Assembly (NCBI RefSeq): GCF_003054445.1
Contig: NC_042506.1
Location: 2,611,501-2,675,500 of the forward strand
DNA from: Pichia kudriavzevii
Lineage: Eukaryota; Ascomycota; Pichiomycetes; Pichiales; Pichiaceae
Direction: 5' to 3'
Length of the DNA stretch: 64,000 nucleotides
Shown: positions 28,347 to 38,612 of the stretch, piece after piece
Numbering within the stretch: position 1 is the first letter of the stretch
How the letters are laid out: each line of letters begins with the position of its first letter
The notes under the pieces: model-generated
What the model saw: the letters and a program-made list of their open reading frames with translations, nothing else
What the model was told of the DNA's origin: nothing
Databases searched by the model: none
Made by a program: the position numbers and the translations under genes

Positions 28347-31031
28347 ATGAAGAGCATATTTAAGAGAGGTAAAAATAGTACAAGTAATAATAATACCCAC
28401 AATGAGAATGCTCTTGATCGAATTTCCGAACAGGACTCCAACGCCCTGGATGAATTTCAAAATATAAATTATACCAACAATTATGATAGGTTCAACAGGG
28501 ATTCGTTTTCTCCTCAAACAGACGACACCATTGCTCCTAGATATGAAACCATTCCTTCCAATCCAATTCAAAACTTCATAATACCAGAATACAATGAAAA
28601 AATCATTGAACCTCAAGACTACGTGAAAAACTTAGTTAGTGATCCAATAGATAAATCAAAAAGATACCTTTTCAATCTGTTCCCGATTTTCAAATGGATC
28701 GGCTACTACCCATCACAACCAAAGTGGATCTTATCTGATTTCATCACCGGTGTATCGGTTGCTATTGTTTTGATCCCCCAGGCAATGTCTTATGCAAAAT
28801 TAGCAGGTCTAGCTCCGGAGTATGGTCTCTATTCCTCGTTCATCGGATTGATCATGTATTCAATTTTTGCCACCTCTAAAGACGTTTCAATTGGTCCCGT
28901 TGCCGTTATGAGTTTGGAAGTTTCAAAGATCATCCAAAGAATCCAGGAAAAATATGGTGACGAATATTCTGCTCCCGAAATTGCAATCACAGTTGCGTTA
29001 CTATCTGGTGCTATAACTTTGGGAGTCGGTCTATTAAAACTAGGATTCTTGGTTGAATTGATTCCCTTGCCTGCTGTCATGGCATTCACTACAGGTTCCT
29101 CGTTCAACATTATTTCTTCTCAATTGCCCGGCTTAATGGGATTCTCCAAAGAAGTCAACAACCATGATGCTCCTTACTTGATTATCATCCATTTCTTGAA
29201 ACACTTAAAAGATACCAATGTTGATGCTGCTTTCGGACTGGTTGCGTTATTCATCTTATACCTTTGGAAGTATTTGTCCTCTTATATGATTAAGAGAGAT
29301 TCAAAACGCTCCTTGTTTTGGACCTATATTCTGAATGTTAGAACTGCAATTGTAATTATCTTCTCAACCTTGATCTCATATTTGATTGTTAGACATGATA
29401 AGGAAAACCCTCCATTTAGTATCACGGGTCATGTGAGGAGTGGCTTCCAAAACTTGGGTGTTTTCCATCCACCAGCTAACTTGGCATCCAGGATCGGACC
29501 AGACTTACCTGTTGCGACAATTGTCCTCGTATTGGAGCACATTTCAATTGCAAAATCTTTTGGTCGGTTACATGATTATAAAATTGATCCAAATCAAGAG
29601 TTCATTGCCATTGGTGTTACCAATTTGATTGGAACTTTTTTTAATGCTTATCCCGCTACAGGGTCATTTTCAAGAACAGCCCTAGCCTCCAAGTGTGGGG
29701 TCAAAACACCATTTGCATCGATTTTTGCGGGCTTTTGTGTTTTACTAGCTATTTACTGTTTCACTAGTGCTTTCTATTATATCCCAAAAGCCACATTATG
29801 TGCAATTATTATTCATGCAGTCAGTGACCTAATGGCATCCTGGAAATCAACTTGGAAAATGTACTTGATTCAGCCTGTGGATTGTGGCATTTTCCTTGTA
29901 GGTGTTTTCGTTTCTGTTTTCTCATCGATTGAATATGGGATCTACTGGGCTATGTGCTCTTCATGTGCTATGATCATTTGGAGAATGTGTTGGGCGAATG
30001 GTACCTTTATGGGTAGGATCAAAATTGTTGAAATTGTCAATCCAACAATTGTTAAGGACGAAAAAATGCTTGGTGTTAATGAAGGTGAAGGTGTCGGTAA
30101 CAACGAAAAGGCTTTCCTGAATTCTGGTTTGATCTCAATGGCTGATTCTTACATAAGTACGAACAGCGTGTTGAAAGGAAACGTTAATGAAACAACACAA
30201 TTACTTGAAAGAAATATTGTTTCTTATAACTATAGATGGGTTCCCCTAAAAAATAGCCAGTTATCTCAGAAGATTCAGAATCCTAGCAAAGTTCACACCC
30301 GATATGTGAATCAACACGTAGAAATTGAACAACCGCCCCCGGGCGTTGTAGTTTACAGAATGAGTGAAAGTTTTGTCTACCCCAATAGTTCGTCACAATG
30401 TGATGCCATACTAGATTACATCAAAGAAAATATGCGTTCTGCTGTTGATCAAGACAATGTTAGATGGAATAATATTCACGAAGTCAGAAAACTAAACTGG
30501 AACTTCAAATCTCTGAAGTTCTGGGACAGTACTGAGAATGATAAAGAATGTCAAGGACAACAGGACAGCAATCACGCAATGAATGAAAACTCTTTGAAGC
30601 CATTGCTAAAAGTTCTGCATTTAGATTTTTCTCAAGTAGTTGCAACTGATGCAACTTCAATCCAATCGCTAATTGATTTGAGAAAAGCAATCAGTTTATT
30701 TACTAATTCTGAATTTGAAGTACATTTCTCTGGAATCATCAACCCATGGGTGATTCGTGGATTGGTTAGTGCCGGCTTTGGTGGCAAAGTCGTTGAATCC
30801 GAAGATCCAAAACATCCGCATGTTGAAAATAATGAGATTGAGGTGGATATTGAAGAAGACAGGTTTTATGAGAGCGAAAATGAGAGTCATTTGGGTGACT
30901 TAGAAAGCGGAATCGTAATTGATAGGTATGTTACTACCTCTTTTGGTGATAATGGAATTTTATACCCGGTATTTGGCACAAATTTACCACATTTCCATTT
31001 AGATATCCCATCATACAGCGAATATAAATAA
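28347..31031 (+). CDS. SUL1/SUL2: High-affinity sulfate permease (SLC26/SulP)
   Basis: An 894-residue plasma-membrane sulfate:H+ transporter. A ~100-residue hydrophilic Asn-rich N-terminus is followed by about 12-14 TM helices with the SulP signature PQAMSYAKLAGLAPEYGLYS. Other conserved blocks are VAVMSLEVSKIIQ, TGSSFNIISSQLPGLMG, EHISIAKSFGRLHDYKIDPN and ATGSFSRTALASKCGVKTPF. A STAS domain sits at about residues 755-830 (VLHLDFSQVVATDATSIQSL), and the tail is acidic. The ATG chosen is the first in frame after the promoter sites. Orthology to SUL1 versus SUL2 cannot be separated. Confidence 0.95.
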   Translation: MKSIFKRGKNSTSNNNTHNENALDRISEQDSNALDEFQNINYTNNYDRFNRDSFSPQTDDTIAPRYETIPSNPIQNFIIPEYNEKIIEPQDYVKNLVSDPIDKSKRYLFNLFPIFKWIGYYPSQPKWILSDFITGVSVAIVLIPQAMSYAKLAGLAPEYGLYSSFIGLIMYSIFATSKDVSIGPVAVMSLEVSKIIQRIQEKYGDEYSAPEIAITVALLSGAITLGVGLLKLGFLVELIPLPAVMAFTTGSSFNIISSQLPGLMGFSKEVNNHDAPYLIIIHFLKHLKDTNVDAAFGLVALFILYLWKYLSSYMIKRDSKRSLFWTYILNVRTAIVIIFSTLISYLIVRHDKENPPFSITGHVRSGFQNLGVFHPPANLASRIGPDLPVATIVLVLEHISIAKSFGRLHDYKIDPNQEFIAIGVTNLIGTFFNAYPATGSFSRTALASKCGVKTPFASIFAGFCVLLAIYCFTSAFYYIPKATLCAIIIHAVSDLMASWKSTWKMYLIQPVDCGIFLVGVFVSVFSSIEYGIYWAMCSSCAMIIWRMCWANGTFMGRIKIVEIVNPTIVKDEKMLGVNEGEGVGNNEKAFLNSGLISMADSYISTNSVLKGNVNETTQLLERNIVSYNYRWVPLKNSQLSQKIQNPSKVHTRYVNQHVEIEQPPPGVVVYRMSESFVYPNSSSQCDAILDYIKENMRSAVDQDNVRWNNIHEVRKLNWNFKSLKFWDSTENDKECQGQQDSNHAMNENSLKPLLKVLHLDFSQVVATDATSIQSLIDLRKAISLFTNSEFEVHFSGIINPWVIRGLVSAGFGGKVVESEDPKHPHVENNEIEVDIEEDRFYESENESHLGDLESGIVIDRYVTTSFGDNGILYPVFGTNLPHFHLDIPSYSEYK

Positions 31032-31172
31032 AGAGGCTAGATTCACTATTTGATAGCTACATATAAAAATTTGTATATTAAAAGGTTCTAAAAGCATAGA
31101 ACATGCGTTAACTAACATTGAGTACGATGTTACAAGCCGAAGTATATACGGATGCATGAAGATCTGGAGGAT

Positions 31173-33377
31173 CTAAGTATTTGATTTGGTTTTCTTCGGA
31201 CGACCACGTTTCCTATTGAGTGCTTCAGTCATAACCTCAGGTTTATTGTCCAGGTCATTCACAGATATAAACTTCTTATCATCTTCATCAGTGTTGCTTC
31301 TGTTGACGGATGTATCCAAAACCTGGATTGGTGAAGCAATTTGAGGCCTCGAACTATAAACGGGTGGTTTTTCCTGCAGTTCATCACTTAGTTCCACTAC
31401 TCCATTGACCGGATCTTTATCCTTCAGTTTACAGGCATATGCGATTACACCATTTTTCTTGTATTTCCATTTCTTCATTGGGGTGGTCTCAGCACATTCT
31501 GGAACGTGCGTAATAAAGTCTTTGGCGTGATCAAAATGTGTATTACACGAAAGGCAGGTCCCTCCATCACCGACTGACTCTGCATCCTCCGCTTTCATAT
31601 CTGCACGTTCACCTTCTTTGTTACCTTCATCAAGGAATTCTTCGCCACAGCTTTCCCCGCCACTTTGTTTCACCTGTTCCACATTTTCTTTATTTTTTTT
31701 TCTAGTTGCGTTTTTAAACATACCGGGTACATCAGGTTCATAATGTACCAACTTCAAATGTCTCTTTAATACGTCTAATCTGTTAAAGGACCCACCACTT
31801 TTATGGGGGCATGTTGCGTACTTCGGATTCCAAAATGGACAATGATATTGAGGCAAGCTATGGGACTTTAAATGCCTTTTTAAGTCACTAGGTCTTGAGA
31901 AAGACCAAGTACAATGCGCACATCTATACTTCTTTGGTGCTAGTGGGTCATTTGATGTATCCTTGGACTTGGAATGTTTATGGCGTCTTGGAAGCCTTTT
32001 TATATCAGGCATCATCGGAAACACACCTTGTGGCAACAACGTTGGTATCACTGGCATGGTTAATGGTAAATTAAAATTACCATTCAAGCAAGGTGATAGG
32101 AAGTCTGGTATATTAAAGGACGAATAAATCTGATTGTTAAACGATTGAGCTGAGTCAATATTTGGCTGGAATGAGTTATTTGAACTAGATCTAGATTGTA
32201 AAGTTTGCTCTGAAAATGAAGGCGATGGTTTGTATTGTTGGTTGTGTACTTGAGATGAGACAAACCCATTGGACGATTCCAAATGTCGGTTATCCTGGGT
32301 ACCATGTCTGTCAGTTTGTTGTTGCTGCACTGATGATGCATGAGCTGTCCCAATATTTGGTTGTGTCACAGAAACTTGTGTCTTTTCATCTGTTGAAAAA
32401 CTTTGCGGAAGCGGAATTACGTTCTGTTGTTGAAGCATATTCATTTGCTGGAGTTGTTGAAGCTTTTGCAGCTTTTGGTATTGCTGATATTGTTGCAACT
32501 GTTGAAGTTGTTGAAGTTGTTGCACTTGTTGCAGCTGCTGTAATTGAGGAACGTTCAAGGACTGGTTATTAGTCTGCACATTGCTATTCCTTAGAGTTCC
32601 GGCTTGTGTCGCCTGGTCCTGGTTCACTATCACACTAGGATCAGAATGTACATCTAGTGATTCATTCAATGATTCGTTTAATTGTTGCAGTTGCTGTGCT
32701 TGTTGGATCTTCTGAAACTGTAGAAGCTGCTGAATTTGTAGAACCTGTTGTGCATGTAATTGTTGAAGTTGATGTATTTGCTGTAAGCTCAGTTTTTGCA
32801 TGAACTTTTCTTGGTTATCACCTGAAAGTTGTTCATCACCTTCATGATCCTGTGGCTCACTCTCAGATCTTTGAAGCTTTGTACCACTTTCCGATGGGGT
32901 AGAATTTGAGGATAACATACCATTTAGATACATTGAAACAGGTGCACTCATATAAGGGTTTACTGTGTTCATCAACGGTAAAAAGGAAGTCGGAGTGAAC
33001 AAATTCTGGCTATTATTACCTTGGTTTGGCAATTGATAAGCTGGTTGCTGCAATTGTTGGAGTTGTTGGAGTTGCTGAAGGTGAAGCTGCTGCATCTGTT
33101 GTAACTGAATCATCTGTTGATTCTGAGAAGGATTGCCTAATTGTTCACCATCCATTCCTGCATATTGTTGGTGTTGATGCTGCAGATCTTGTTGTGGGTA
33201 GTCGGATCTATAATTCTGATAATTGGGATCTTGTGTAATACTTTGCAATTGTTGAGGATCATACTCAGCGTCAAGATTGTTCTGATTCCCTGAATTCGGT
33301 GCTTTCATGGGAGATCCAGTATTCAATCGATCACTTGGTTCATGATTATTGACATTCTTTCCTGTGTTTTGATTCAT
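31173..33377 (-). CDS. Q-rich zinc-finger transcription factor, STP family
   Basis: 734 residues. The first ~400 are dominated by Gln and Leu-Gln-Gln repeats with Asn/Ser linkers, typical of a yeast activation or prion-like domain. Zinc fingers: a C2H2 finger at about 482-505 (YRCAHCTWSFSRPSDLKRHL), an atypical finger with a long loop (YHCPFWNPKYATCPHKSGGS, NRLDVLKRHLKLVHY), and a third, CLSCNTHFDHAKDFITHVPE near 610. This finger trio, including HCPFxN and SGGxFxRxD, matches the Stp1-Stp4 group (amino-acid sensing and related regulators). The C-terminus has an AT-hook-like KRGRPKKTK. No Ssy5-type processing region at the N-terminus is obvious, which favours an STP3/STP4-like member. Confidence 0.82.
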   Translation of the reverse strand: MNQNTGKNVNNHEPSDRLNTGSPMKAPNSGNQNNLDAEYDPQQLQSITQDPNYQNYRSDYPQQDLQHQHQQYAGMDGEQLGNPSQNQQMIQLQQMQQLHLQQLQQLQQLQQPAYQLPNQGNNSQNLFTPTSFLPLMNTVNPYMSAPVSMYLNGMLSSNSTPSESGTKLQRSESEPQDHEGDEQLSGDNQEKFMQKLSLQQIHQLQQLHAQQVLQIQQLLQFQKIQQAQQLQQLNESLNESLDVHSDPSVIVNQDQATQAGTLRNSNVQTNNQSLNVPQLQQLQQVQQLQQLQQLQQYQQYQKLQKLQQLQQMNMLQQQNVIPLPQSFSTDEKTQVSVTQPNIGTAHASSVQQQQTDRHGTQDNRHLESSNGFVSSQVHNQQYKPSPSFSEQTLQSRSSSNNSFQPNIDSAQSFNNQIYSSFNIPDFLSPCLNGNFNLPLTMPVIPTLLPQGVFPMMPDIKRLPRRHKHSKSKDTSNDPLAPKKYRCAHCTWSFSRPSDLKRHLKSHSLPQYHCPFWNPKYATCPHKSGGSFNRLDVLKRHLKLVHYEPDVPGMFKNATRKKNKENVEQVKQSGGESCGEEFLDEGNKEGERADMKAEDAESVGDGGTCLSCNTHFDHAKDFITHVPECAETTPMKKWKYKKNGVIAYACKLKDKDPVNGVVELSDELQEKPPVYSSRPQIASPIQVLDTSVNRSNTDEDDKKFISVNDLDNKPEVMTEALNRKRGRPKKTKSNT

Positions 33378-33914
33378 AGTGAATGATAATTGCAACTATT
33401 TGCAAACCTCCTTATGATATCACCAGGTTTTATTGTGTTTCCTCTCGTCTCTTTTTGCGTAGAAACTCTATCAACCAACACACCAAGTATGGGTCCTCCT
33501 AAATAAGTTGTTGTGATGGTATTTCGAATGTTCCAACTGAATTCTTTTTAAGAAAAAACTTTTTGAATCTTCTGAAATTTTTTTTTTGGTCCCAAACACA
33601 GCAGAACACACAGAGAAACTTTGGTAAACTTTCCAGGGTGTGTTTTTGTATCCCCAAAGTAATATCCTTTCAAATGAGGTGGAGGCTCCTGTCACTGTTG
33701 TTAAAAGGAACTGTATGCATTTGCAAATCGAATCTACACTAAGTGGTCTTATGATGTGCGGAAATTGATTTATTACCGAATCGCAGAAACTTAAGCTATG
33801 CGGCTATTAAAAAAATTCTCCTTTCACCAAACAATAGCCAGATATATATGGACTCCTGAATTGTAGGTGGTCTAATAAACAAACATCAACTGGAACACAG
33901 ACAACTTAGAAAGC
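33378..33914. other. Divergent promoter region, STP-like / HAD phosphatase
   Basis: 537 bp between divergent genes with A/T tracts near 33580 and no recognisable RNA gene or defined site cluster. Confidence 0.4.
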
Positions 33915-34604
33915 ATGCCACAAGCCATTTTATTCACCGACTGGGATGGAACAGTCACCCTTCAGGACTCCAACGATATGCTGACAGACAACCTTGGGAT
34001 GGGACACCCAGCCCGCATGGTCCTCAACGACAAGTTAATTGAAGGAACACTAAACTTCCGTGATGCATTCTACGACATGTTGGCGTCTGTCTCTGACAAT
34101 GGTCACTCTTTAGATAAATGCATTGGATATCTTCTTGAGCATGTCCAGTTGGATCCGGGTTTTAAAGAGACCGTAGTTTGGTGTCATGAAAATGACATCC
34201 CTGTAGTTGTGGTTTCTAGTGGAATGGACCGGGTTATTAGAGCCCTATTAAAAAATCTCATTGAAGATGAAAAACTGCAGAATTCTATCCAGATTTATTC
34301 AAATAGTGTCGAAACTGATGGTGATGAATGGAGAATAATTTACAAGGACCATTCAAGCTTTGGACACGATAAACATCAGAGCATTGAGCATGCAACTGCA
34401 AAGGCCGGTGATGTTCCTTCAGGTAAGAGATTTTACTGTGGCGATGGTGTAAGTGATGTAAGTGCAGCTAGAAGTTGTGATTTATTATTTGCCAAGAGTG
34501 GCAAGGACTTGGTTAATATTTGCAGACGTGATAATATTAACTATATTGAATTCAACAGTTTCCAAGACATTCTAGCTCATATCAAAAAGGTAGTTTCTAC
34601 ATAA
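33915..34604 (+). CDS. HAD-family phosphatase (YNL010W/PYP1-like)
   Basis: A 229-residue soluble HAD phosphatase. Motif I is TDWDGTVTLQDSND (nucleophile Asp, with the second Asp as acid/base). Motif II is VVVVSSGMDRVI. Motif III/IV is YCGDGVSDVSAARSCDLLFA with the Mg2+-binding Asp pair. A helical cap lies between motifs I and II (KLIEGTLNFRDAFYDMLASV). It is closest in architecture to S. cerevisiae YNL010W (241 aa), a phosphatase reported to act on polyol phosphates. All catalytic motifs are intact. Confidence 0.88.
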   Translation: MPQAILFTDWDGTVTLQDSNDMLTDNLGMGHPARMVLNDKLIEGTLNFRDAFYDMLASVSDNGHSLDKCIGYLLEHVQLDPGFKETVVWCHENDIPVVVVSSGMDRVIRALLKNLIEDEKLQNSIQIYSNSVETDGDEWRIIYKDHSSFGHDKHQSIEHATAKAGDVPSGKRFYCGDGVSDVSAARSCDLLFAKSGKDLVNICRRDNINYIEFNSFQDILAHIKKVVST

Positions 34605-34664
34605 GTTGATTACCTAAATAAGTAATATCTGTAAAACAAGAAGATTATAGTAGGACCGGGAAAT

Positions 34665-35570
34665 CTAATCAAAGATTTTGATACCCCACTCCGGGGAGAC
34701 AAATCTTTTGATGCCTAGTGATTTATGTAAATTAGAAATCGCCTTGCCATCTTCATCACTTAATTCGACTATCTTCAAATTTGCTGCAATCCTCTCTGGA
34801 GTGACAGATTTTGGAAGCGGAACAACCTTTCTCCAAACAGACCATGAGATACAAATAGCTGCTGGTGTAGTATTATATTTAGCCGCAATTTCTTGTAGTT
34901 GAGCTGTTTGTAAAAGTGGAGCGCCAGCTGAACCTAGGGGAGAGTATGCTTCAACCAAAATGCCCTTGGATTGGCAGAAGTCGACTAACTCTTGTTGAGG
35001 TAGAAAAGGGTGCAACTCAATCTGTAAGGCAGCAGGCACTACATTTGCTTTGTCTAAGATAACCTGCACTTTATCCAGAGAAAAGTTAGAGATACCGATT
35101 GCCTTGGTCAACTTAGTCTCTAGCAACTTTTCCATTGAAAGATAAGTATCAAGATAAGACCATTTCGACGGATCGATAAGATCCCTAGAGCCATCTTCCC
35201 TTGTTGGAAATAAGGCATCGTTACCATCACCATTCATAGTAACAGGCCAATGCATAAGATATAAGTCAACATATTCAACTCCGAGCTTTTTAAGAGATTC
35301 TCTTAACGCTTGTTCTGCTCTTTGGTGATCAGTACTCCATAGCTTTGTAGTAATAAATAGTTCATTTCTCGAGATACCCGAGTCCCTGATGGCCTTGCCT
35401 ACAATCTCTTCATTGCCATAGACTGCAGCAGTATCAATGTGCTTGTAACCAGCCTTTAGTGCTGCAATGACAGCATTATAAGCTTCTTGTTCAGTAGATC
35501 TCCATGTACCAAAACCGATAGCTGGGATTTCTGCACCTGTATTTAGCTTAAAGTTTGGGATTGTGGACAT
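34665..35570 (-). CDS. NADPH-dependent aldo-keto reductase (GCY1/YPR1-like)
   Basis: A 301-residue AKR. It starts FKLNTGAEIPAIGFGTWRST; the catalytic tetrad is present: Asp in GYKHIDTAAVYGNEE, Tyr in the same motif, Lys in ITTKLWSTDH and His in VDLYLMHWPV. AKR signatures follow: AIGISNFSLDKVQ, LQIELHPFLPQQELVDFCQS and the C-terminal coenzyme motif VPLPKSVTPERIAANL, where Lys-Ser and Arg bind the NADPH 2'-phosphate. Family members reduce glycerone, methylglyoxal, 2-methylbutyraldehyde or similar carbonyls. The frame is open upstream but without ATG. Convergent with the HAD phosphatase, 60 bp apart. Confidence 0.93.
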   Translation of the reverse strand: MSTIPNFKLNTGAEIPAIGFGTWRSTEQEAYNAVIAALKAGYKHIDTAAVYGNEEIVGKAIRDSGISRNELFITTKLWSTDHQRAEQALRESLKKLGVEYVDLYLMHWPVTMNGDGNDALFPTREDGSRDLIDPSKWSYLDTYLSMEKLLETKLTKAIGISNFSLDKVQVILDKANVVPAALQIELHPFLPQQELVDFCQSKGILVEAYSPLGSAGAPLLQTAQLQEIAAKYNTTPAAICISWSVWRKVVPLPKSVTPERIAANLKIVELSDEDGKAISNLHKSLGIKRFVSPEWGIKIFD

Positions 35571-38011
35571 TTCTGATTCTTTTCGTTTTATATAAGAGTG
35601 ATTCTGCAATTGCAGTAGTTCAATTGTGCTTGTTTGATGAAAAACAAAAGAAAATGTTCTACACAAAACAGTAGGGGGAAAAGTCATGTTATCTTGACGG
35701 TAACACCCGCCGGAAACAGTCACAAGCGCACTCCTCTTAGTAAGCGAAAGCTAGAGAAAAAATGCCACAGTTGAGAAATCCCCTTTCATTTCCGGATTGA
35801 TGACGTAAGCATGTTAAGATAAAGAGGGAACCGGCAGACTAAAGTTCGAAGTATGCCAACAAAGAAAAGTAAGCAACGGCATTTAGACTCTAATTACAAC
35901 CACATTTACATGTATTGTCAATGGTAACTAGTTTAGAGAAAATTAAGTGTTATGTGTTGAGCTACCATATTAATAATTTCAATACTTTGACTTAATGCTG
36001 GAGTGGATTCTTCAAAAGAAAATCATTTTATGTCGTTCAGAATATTGAAGACATTAGAACAACCAACTCTGTAAATAAGTGTTTTGTAAGTTTTGGAAAC
36101 AAGTTTTACTAGACTTATTTAAATTAGTGGGATTGCAAAACAGCAAAGTAGCAAAATAACTAGTCTATTGTATCTCATGTTTGGTTGAATTGATCTATTA
36201 TCTTGCTAATAAAGCGAAAGGGTGAAACTATCAGTCACTTTATCATTTAAATAAACTAACTACGACATTATGTTTTCGATCTGAAAGGTCTCATAATATG
36301 AAAGGAATATAGTAATGACATCGAATACTTGCTCTTTATTGTCATTCCTGCACTATAAAATAACTCTCCATGAAAGAATCACTTGTTTGAATGGTATCGT
36401 CGGAGGTAAACGTCGACTTTCAATGAATCAAAGCATAGTATCCCTCATTCAGAAAACAGTGTTGTGAGGAGTAAACAATTTGGCTCAAAGTTAAATTTAC
36501 AAGCAACAATGGTTTCATGACATCACGGTCAACCGAAAGGTTTCTCAGGACTATGGTATTACTGTCAGCATTATTGGTTTGCCAAAATATACCCATTTCA
36601 AAAGACCAATTACTAAGCGGTTCATTAGAGGTGATTTTAAATGTAACCAAAAGTTGAATTGTATTTTGTTTTGTAAATGCAAGTTTTAAAAGCAAAACAA
36701 CCGTCTTTTGTTATTCGTTTAGGGTTGTAGTAAAAACGGCATTTTTGGAGTAATCAGTTTCTCTCAGCTTTGTAAATAATGTGACAGTATGAGCCAATGC
36801 AAATGCAAAGAAAGGAATAAACTAAAATCCTATACTGAGCATGTATGCAGACTATAGAAAACAAGTGGAACCTATAGCTTAAACAGCCATCGCTATCAAA
36901 CCCCATGTATAGTTTCCCGTTCTGGATAAAGAAAACAAAGGCCATATATATTAGGCATCCATACTTTAAATCTCATGAAAGAGTGTGCTTTTGTATGATT
37001 AAAGTACCAATTGTTTGCTTCAAAATGCTTGCCGATTCGAATAAAACAAAATACATCTAGAATTCCATAATAATTATGATACTTACTTTTTGGCTTTTTG
37101 AAAAAAATTATTATTTCTGCTTTAGCTAAATAGATGTTATCTTTGGATTTCTTATTGGTACAGCATTTAACCAAACACAGCCTGTTTTGCAGGTCTGCTT
37201 TAATCATCCAAAAACTCTTTTGTAGACTTCACTATTTGAACAAAACTATGAGGGTTTACATGAAATTTATAGGCCTTTTTGGAGCAACCAGAAAGAACGA
37301 CAAGCTAAATTTTGTCTTTTATTATTAAAGATCAACTCAGAATATTTCAACAAGACTTTTATATTTTAAAAGGGAATATTAAAAATGCTTGCCATAGTTT
37401 TCCTTCTTACACAACCCGTTGTAAGTGTGATTTTTTTTAAGTTTCAGAAATTCTCCAACTCCAGTTTGAACAATCGAATAGGCAAGTATTTTCACAGAAA
37501 GAGTATTTCAGAGCAAGTCCTCCTATATCAACATTTATAGGGCCTCTTGTGATCCTTAACTCTGATACTAACAATTATTTATTTAATTAGTACTACAGTT
37601 GGACTATAAGAGTGATGTGTTACCATGTAAAAACAAGCATCACTTGTGAATTGCTAGTCAGCAATGCTGTTCTTATTATCTTTTATTATAGAATCCTAGT
37701 AGCTGACTGGAAAGGCTCAAGATTTTTGGATCCGGAAAAAGCCGTATGTTAACTGACGATCAAATAATATAGCTGAAATATCATCGAAGAAAATTTATTT
37801 CGTTTAAACAACACACTAAATTATTTTTTACAAACATTAGTCAATCACAATTTTCCTTGCAAAGCTGATTAACAATATAGACCCCATTAGAGTTCTGCAG
37901 AATGTGGAATCTGTAGATGGCCTTCCTTAGCTATTAAAAAATTGAAGCTCTCAATACCGCAGAAATTGTAAACCTTTCTATATATAGAAAGTTCCATTAA
38001 GGAGTCAAAAA
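35571..38011. other. Gene-free AT-rich region (candidate centromere or gene relic)
   Basis: Apart from the AKR promoter at its left end, this 2.4-kb stretch has only short, unconvincing frames (the longest about 100 codons, with no motif or biased composition). It is the longest stretch without a protein gene in a window that is otherwise densely packed. A 12-mer AAAATGCTTGCC occurs twice (near 37023 and 37383), and an 18-bp palindrome lies at 37974-37991. No long internal inverted or tandem repeat could be found by eye. Confidence 0.5.
37974..37991. repeat. Perfect 18-bp palindrome CTTTCTATATATAGAAAG
   Basis: A perfect inverted repeat centred between 37982 and 37983, 20 bp beyond the 3' end of the minus-strand tRNA-Leu gene. 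Confidence 0.85.
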
Positions 38012-38095
38012 TGAAGGAAGCGAGGTTCGAACTCGCGCGGACATGCGTCCAACAGATCTTAAGTCTGCCGCCTTAGACCACTCGGCCATCCCTCC
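38012..38095 (-). tRNA. tL(UAA): tRNA-Leu (anticodon UAA)
   Basis: 84 nt, type-II tRNA with a long variable arm and no intron. The acceptor strands GGAGGGA and TTCCTTC pair with two G-U pairs; discriminator A. Box A TGGCCGAGTGG and box B GTTCGAACCTC are present. The anticodon loop CTTAAGA reads UAA. A T5 Pol III terminator follows directly. The sequence is identical to the copy at 38377-38460 on the opposite strand. Confidence 0.96.
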
Positions 38096-38376
38096 AACTG
38101 ATAAATTTGAAGCGCTGCTGGTGGTACCTACTTTAGAATCTGATTATTGCTTGTTCATATCTTATATAAATTTATACGTTAATTCTCTGAGAACATATAT
38201 AGAATGTCCTCTGTTTAAATAGTAATTCTTTAATTTAAAAATAGCGTTTTGAGGGATTTAATTATCTTCTAGAATTTCTGTTTAACCTTCTACAATCTTC
38301 TTCAACCTTCTATATGATTACCCGATTAAGAAATAGAGAGATAGTCCTTTGTCTGATCTCTTACAATTTATAAGTT
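38096..38376. other. Spacer between head-to-head tRNA-Leu genes
   Basis: 281 bp, AT-rich, between the 5' ends of the two tRNA genes. It has a short direct repeat (CAACCTTCTA-type, near 38283 and 38302). No gene is seen. Confidence 0.6.
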
Positions 38377-38460
38377 GGAGGGATGGCCGAGTGGTCTAAG
38401 GCGGCAGACTTAAGATCTGTTGGACGCATGTCCGCGCGAGTTCGAACCTCGCTTCCTTCA
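38377..38460 (+). tRNA. tL(UAA): tRNA-Leu (anticodon UAA)
   Basis: 84 nt, identical to the minus-strand copy at 38012-38095. Identity extends only a few bases on each side (GTT before, TTTTT terminator after), so the two form an inverted repeat limited to the tRNA gene itself. Confidence 0.96.
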
Positions 38461-38612
38461 TTTTTATTGTAACTGATACACAGTTTTGTCTCAGATTTTT
38501 TTTTATATACACAAAATTCTCCAAGATGACCTTTAGTTTTTTATTTGTATTAGTTGCCAAAACAAGTTAGCAATTAGAACCCCTTTATAACGAATAACCA
38601 ACTCAATCAATA

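Noticed and set aside
36420-37207. Short frames of about 90-100 codons in the gene-free region
   Set aside because: No motif, composition or neighbour supports them; lengths are as expected by chance in AT-rich DNA.
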